From Clostridiales bacterium (GTDB lineage Bacteria > Bacillota > Clostridia > Christensenellales > CAG-138): a DNA stretch of 7,350 nucleotides. The DNA lies in the NCBI GenBank assembly GCA_009783775.1, contig WRCT01000088.1, positions 1 to 7,350 on the forward strand, written 5' to 3'. The notes beneath the pieces are model-generated. The model had not been told where the DNA came from. It saw only the letters and a list, made by a program, of their open reading frames with translations, and ran no database searches. Of the stretch, positions 4,914 to 7,350 are shown in pieces. The position numbers were made by a program, and so were the translations under genes. Each line of letters opens with the position of its first letter. Positions within the stretch are counted from its first letter, which is position 1.

Positions 4914-5171
4914 TTACTTCGCTTTTTCCACGATTTCCACCAAACGCCAGCGTTTGTCTTTGGAAATGGGACGCGTTTCCATAATCTTCACCGTGTCGCC
5001 GATGCCGCACTGGTTTTCCTCGTCGTGCACCTTAAACTTCTTGGTGTGGTTGATCATCTTGCCATAGAGCGGATGACGCACCTTGTTCGAAATGGTGACC
5101 ACAATGGTCTTTTCCATCTTATCGCTCGATACGACGCCGACGCGGGTCTTGCGATTGCCTCTCTGTTCCAT
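4914..5171 (-). CDS. rpsQ: 30S ribosomal protein S17
   Basis: S17 is a primary 16S rRNA-binding protein with an OB fold. It is needed for early assembly of the small-subunit body. The product has 85 residues, a normal length, with KTRVGVVSSDKMEKTIVV (8-25), VRHPLYGKMINHTKKFKVHDE (31-51), GDTVKIMETRPISKDKRWRL (58-77) and a short charged tail. The frame is open further upstream, but the start is set at ATG 5169-5171. The optimal AGGAGGA site (5178-5184) lies 6 nt before it, and the upstream extension overlaps rpmC without S17 character. The gap to rpmC is 11 nt. Confidence 0.99.
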   Translation of the reverse strand: MEQRGNRKTRVGVVSSDKMEKTIVVTISNKVRHPLYGKMINHTKKFKVHDEENQCGIGDTVKIMETRPISKDKRWRLVEIVEKAK

Positions 5172-5177
5172 TGCTAA

Positions 5178-5184
5178 TCCTCCT
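5178..5184 (-). promoter_or_regulatory. Ribosome binding site fixing the rpsQ start
   Basis: AGGAGGA on the transcript, 6 nt before the ATG at 5169-5171 and overlapping the TAG stop of rpmC (5183-5185). It favours the 85-residue S17 over the longer open frame that runs back into rpmC. Confidence 0.85.
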
Positions 5185-5383
5185 ATTCGGCCAAGCCCAG
5201 TTCGCGCTGACGCAAAATGGTCTTGATACGGGCGATGTCTTTTCTGCACTCCCCGATACGGTTCGGGTTTCCAATCTGTCCGGTGACGGTCTGGAAACGG
5301 AGGTTGAACAGCTCGGCTTTGAGTTCTTTTTCCTGCTTTTGCAGTTCCTCATTGGACTGCTCTCTTAACTTTTCAGCCTTCAT
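5183..5383 (-). CDS. rpmC: 50S ribosomal protein L29
   Basis: L29 is a small two-helix protein next to the polypeptide exit tunnel, close to L23 and the docking site of trigger factor and SRP. The 66 residues show the expected helical hairpin: KAEKLREQSNEELQKQEKEL, then the conserved LFNLRFQTVTGQIGNP (about 25-40), then RKDIARIKTILRQREL. The frame is open 14 codons further upstream, but the start at 5381-5383 is chosen. It fits the family length and has AAGGAGG 9 nt upstream. Its ATG overlaps the TGA of rplP (ATGA), indicating translational coupling to L16. The stop is TAG. Confidence 0.98.
   Translation of the reverse strand: MKAEKLREQSNEELQKQEKELKAELFNLRFQTVTGQIGNPNRIGECRKDIARIKTILRQRELGLAE
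5380..5383 (-). promoter_or_regulatory. ATGA stop-start overlap of rplP and rpmC
   Basis: The rplP TGA stop and rpmC ATG start share bases in the sequence ATGA. The rpmC Shine-Dalgarno sequence AAGGAGG (5393-5399) lies inside rplP, 9 nt before the ATG. This arrangement typically permits termination-reinitiation coupling between adjacent genes. Confidence 0.85.
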
Positions 5384-5808
5384 GCCTGCTCGCCTCCTTC
5401 CTCTTCGCGCTTGATGACTTTGCACTTGACCGGCAGCTTGTGCATGGCCAGGCGCAGCGCCTCTTTGGCGACCGGCTCGTCGACGCCCGCGATCTCAAAC
5501 ATGACGCGGCCGGGCTTGACGACGGCTACCCAATACTCGGGCGAGCCCTTGCCGCTGCCCATGCGGGTCTCGGCGGGTTTTTCCGTGACGGGTTTGTCGG
5601 GGAAAATCTTGATCCAAACCTTGCCGCCTCTCTTGATGTAACGCGTCATCGCGATACGGGCGGACTCGATCTGGTTGCTGGTGATCCAGGCGGGGCTTTC
5701 GGCGACCAGGCCAAAATCACCGTAGGTGACCTTGTTGCCCCGTAAGGCCTTGCCCTTCATGCGGCCGCGGAAAACTCTGCGGCGCTTGACTCTTTTCGGC
5801 ATTAACAT
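5380..5808 (-). CDS. rplP: 50S ribosomal protein L16
   Basis: L16 is a late-assembling protein near the A-site tRNA elbow of the large subunit. The 142 residues start MLMPKRVKRRRVFRGRMKGKA and include AWITSNQIESARIAMTRYIKRGG (about 40-62), KVWIKIFPDKPVTEKPAETR (63-82) and RMGSGKGSPEYWVAVVKPGR (82-101). The Arg at about 82 corresponds to the residue hydroxylated in E. coli L16. ATG 5806-5808 is chosen to give the family-standard MLMPKRVK. A second ATG two codons later is possible but less typical. Only 2 nt separate it from the rpsC stop, so its GAAGGGGG-like ribosome binding site lies in the end of rpsC. A Glu-rich tail (KREEEGGEQA) closes the protein. Confidence 0.99.
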   Translation of the reverse strand: MLMPKRVKRRRVFRGRMKGKALRGNKVTYGDFGLVAESPAWITSNQIESARIAMTRYIKRGGKVWIKIFPDKPVTEKPAETRMGSGKGSPEYWVAVVKPGRVMFEIAGVDEPVAKEALRLAMHKLPVKCKVIKREEEGGEQA

Positions 5809-5810
5809 GG

Positions 5811-6470
5811 TTATTTGCCCCCTTCTTTGCGCTTGCGCGAGCGCAGCACTTCGCCCTTGTAGATCCAGACCTTGATTCCGATCCGGCCGTAGGTGGTGTG
5901 CGCCTCGGTAAAGCCGTAGTGAATGTCAGCGCGCAGGGTCTGCAGGGGGATGGACCCCTCGTGATAGCCCTCGCTGCGGGCGATTTCCGCGCCGCCCAGA
6001 CGGCCGCTGCACATGATCTTGATGCCCTTGACGCCGGGTTTGGTCATCGCGCGGCTCATCGCCTGTTTCATGGCGCGGCGAAAGCTGATACGCTTTTCAA
6101 GCTGGGCGGCGATGTTCTCCGCCACGAGCTGCGCGTCGCCGTCCGCGTCGCGGATCTCCATAATATTGACGTTGACCGGCTTGCCGATCTCCTTGGCGAT
6201 CGCGTCACGGATCACTTCGATGCCCGCGCCGCCTCTGCCGATCAGCACGCCGGGGCGCGCCGTGTGGATGGAGAGCGAAATCTTGCCTGCCGCGCGCTCG
6301 ATCTCGATACGGGAGATCCCTGCGGCGTAGTAGGTCTTCTTGACGAATTCACGGATCTTGTGGTCCTCGATGAGGAAGTCCGCGAAGTCTTTCTTGCTTG
6401 CGTACCAACGGGTGTTCCAATCTCTGATGACGCCGACGCGGAAGCCGTTTGGATTTACTTTTTGACCCAT
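5811..6470 (-). CDS. rpsC: 30S ribosomal protein S3
   Basis: S3 lies at the mRNA entry channel of the small subunit and is part of the ribosomal mRNA helicase. The 219 residues are normal. After MGQKVNPNGFRVGVIRDWNT comes the type II KH domain with the GRGG loop (78-81, in RPGVLIGRGGAGIE). The C-terminal domain follows, with ISFRRAMKQAMSRAM (128-142). Arg131, Arg132 and Lys135 match the positions linked to helicase activity in E. coli. CSGRLGGAEIARSE (154-167) and YGRIGIKVWIYKGEVL (194-209) are strongly conserved. The ATG (6468-6470) follows AAGGAGGAAAACCAC. The gap to rplV is 13 nt. Confidence 0.99.
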   Translation of the reverse strand: MGQKVNPNGFRVGVIRDWNTRWYASKKDFADFLIEDHKIREFVKKTYYAAGISRIEIERAAGKISLSIHTARPGVLIGRGGAGIEVIRDAIAKEIGKPVNVNIMEIRDADGDAQLVAENIAAQLEKRISFRRAMKQAMSRAMTKPGVKGIKIMCSGRLGGAEIARSEGYHEGSIPLQTLRADIHYGFTEAHTTYGRIGIKVWIYKGEVLRSRKRKEGGK

Positions 6471-6483
6471 GTGGTTTTCCTCC

Positions 6484-6870
6484 TTACTGAACCTGATCTA
6501 ACACGATGGAAATGTGGCTGGTGCGCTTACGAATGTGAGCGGCGGAGCCACGCGCCCTGGGGCGGAAACGCTTGAGGGTCGGGCCCTGGTTGGCGTAGAC
6601 CTCAGCCACAAAAAGCTGGTCCGCGCTCATGTCCAGGTTGGCCTCGGCGTTCGCCACGGCGGAGTTTAAGAGCTTGAGTACCGGCTCGGTCGCCGCTTTG
6701 GGCGTGTACTGGAGGATCGCCTCCGCCTGCCGTACGCTCTTGCCGCGAATGAGATCGATCACGATCTTCACCTTACGCGGCGAAATTCTGATGTAGCGCG
6801 CGTGCGCGTGGGGACGCTTTTCCGCGTTTTCCCTGCGCTGCTTTGCCTTGTTCTTTACATTGCTTGCCAT
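6484..6870 (-). CDS. rplV: 50S ribosomal protein L22
   Basis: L22 binds 23S rRNA early in assembly, and its long beta-hairpin lines the nascent-peptide exit tunnel, where changes can give macrolide resistance. The product has 128 residues against about 110 in E. coli. The conserved core starts near residue 22 (HARYIRISPRKVKIVIDLIRG) and is preceded by about 20 basic residues, an extension I recall from other Clostridia. Further signatures are LLNSAVANAEAN (67-78), YANQGPTLKRFRPRARG (92-108) and IRKRTSHISIVL (113-124). The hairpin tip carries no obvious insertion or deletion. The ATG (6868-6870) has AAGGAGAAGAGAGT upstream, overlapping the rpsS stop. The gap is 12 nt. Confidence 0.98.
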   Translation of the reverse strand: MASNVKNKAKQRRENAEKRPHAHARYIRISPRKVKIVIDLIRGKSVRQAEAILQYTPKAATEPVLKLLNSAVANAEANLDMSADQLFVAEVYANQGPTLKRFRPRARGSAAHIRKRTSHISIVLDQVQ

Positions 6871-6882
6871 ACTCTCTTCTCC

Positions 6883-7164
6883 TTACCTGGCACGCGAGGA
6901 CTTTTCCGAGCCCTTGTGCCCTCTGAAGGTGCGGGTGGGCGCGAACTCGCCCAGCTTATGTCCGACCATCTCCTCGGTGACGTAGACGGGCACGTGCTTG
7001 CGTCCGTCATGCACCGCGATGGTGTGCCCCACGAAATCCGGAAAGATGGTGGAGGAGCGGGACCATGTTTTGAGAACGGACTTTCTGCCGCTGTCGTTCA
7101 TGGCCTGGACCCGTGCGGCCAGCCGCGCTTCCACGAAGGGGCCCTTTTTGATCGATCTGCTCAT
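6883..7164 (-). CDS. rpsS: 30S ribosomal protein S19
   Basis: S19 sits in the head of the small subunit, forms a complex with S13 and contacts tRNA near the A site. The 93-residue product has the standard length and signatures: MSRSIKKGPFVEARLAARVQ, then TWSRSSTIFPDFVGHTIAVH (33-52), VPVYVTEEMVGHKLGEFAPTR (58-78) and TFRGHKGSEKS, with a basic end. The ATG (7162-7164) follows AGGAAGGAGACATAC, 21 nt after the rplB stop. Nothing unusual is seen. Confidence 0.99.
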   Translation of the reverse strand: MSRSIKKGPFVEARLAARVQAMNDSGRKSVLKTWSRSSTIFPDFVGHTIAVHDGRKHVPVYVTEEMVGHKLGEFAPTRTFRGHKGSEKSSRAR

Positions 7165-7185
7165 GTATGTCTCCTTCCTCTCCCG

Positions 7186-7350
7186 TTACTTGCCGCTGTT
7201 CCTGCGGCGGACAATGTATTTATCGCTTTGGTTCTTCTTCTTGCGGGTCTTGTGTCCCAGCGTCGGTTTACCCCAGGGAGTGACCGGCCCGGGCCGGCCG
7301 ATGGGCGATTTGCCCTCGCCGCCGCCGTGGGGGTGGTCGCAGGGGTTCAT
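7186..7350 (-). CDS. rplB: 50S ribosomal protein L2, C-terminal fragment (cut by window edge)
   Basis: L2 is one of the largest 23S rRNA-binding proteins and is needed for subunit association and the peptidyl-transferase centre. Only the last 54 codons and the TAA stop (7186-7188) are in the window. They begin exactly at the signature MNPCDHPHGGGEGKSPIGRP, which contains the conserved HPHGGGEG loop with the functionally important His. PGPVTPWGKPTLGHKTRKK follows, with a basic tail ending RRRNSGK. The ATG at 7348-7350 is an internal Met, not the gene's start. The gene continues beyond the right edge, where rplW, rplD, rplC and rpsJ would be expected. Confidence 0.98.
   Translation of the reverse strand: MNPCDHPHGGGEGKSPIGRPGPVTPWGKPTLGHKTRKKKNQSDKYIVRRRNSGK

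Noticed and set aside
5898..6575. Long plus-strand open frame (225 codons) opposite rpsC and rplV
   Set aside because: It is antisense to conserved S3 and L22 coding sequence, with a composition typical of a shadow frame in GC-rich DNA.

Overview
The window is one uninterrupted stretch of the bacterial S10-spc ribosomal protein gene cluster. It is transcribed entirely from the minus strand, so it reads from right to left. In transcription order it holds the 3' end of rplB, then rpsS, rplV, rpsC, rplP, rpmC, rpsQ, rplN, rplX, rplE, rpsZ (rpsN type Z), rpsH, rplF, rplR, rpsE, rpmD, rplO and the 5' part of secY. The gene order is canonical and nothing is missing between rplB and secY. All sixteen complete genes have intact reading frames, and most have a strong AAGGAGG-type ribosome binding site.

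The organism looks like a fairly GC-rich member of the Firmicutes/Bacillota, probably class Clostridia. The basis is the four-cysteine (zinc) form of S14, an L24 with a C-terminal CxxC/CxxC ribbon, the presence of L30, strong Shine-Dalgarno sites throughout and the general look of the proteins. An Oscillospirales-like affiliation is a guess from memory of similar proteins and repeats, and no search was run.

Region by region: 7186-7350 to about 4914 is the distal half of the S10 operon (L2, S19, L22, S3, L16, L29, S17). 4897 to 536 and on to the left edge is the spc operon (L14, L24, L5, S14, S8, L6, L18, S5, L30, L15, SecY). Gaps between genes are 1 to 22 nt, or short overlaps (ATGA at rplP/rpmC, TAATG at rplO/secY). 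The one exception is the 84-nt rpsH-rplF gap. No gap exceeds 300 bases, and no promoter or intrinsic terminator is visible inside the window, so the S10 and spc blocks are probably co-transcribed. The proteins assemble into both ribosomal subunits. SecY is the membrane channel that receives many of the ribosome's products.

Two things depart from the ordinary. First, L5 starts at GTG and carries about 99 extra N-terminal residues, rich in Ala, Lys, Pro and Glu and built from about 20-residue tandem repeats. No alternative start exists that would give a normal-length L5. Second, an identical 25-bp hairpin-forming repeat occurs twice in the same orientation: once in the rpsH-rplF gap, next to a GTAATGC heptamer array that touches the rpsH stop codon, and once inside the L5 extension, where it is translated as VGRGLAPA. 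This looks like a small interspersed palindromic element that has entered an essential ribosomal protein gene in frame.
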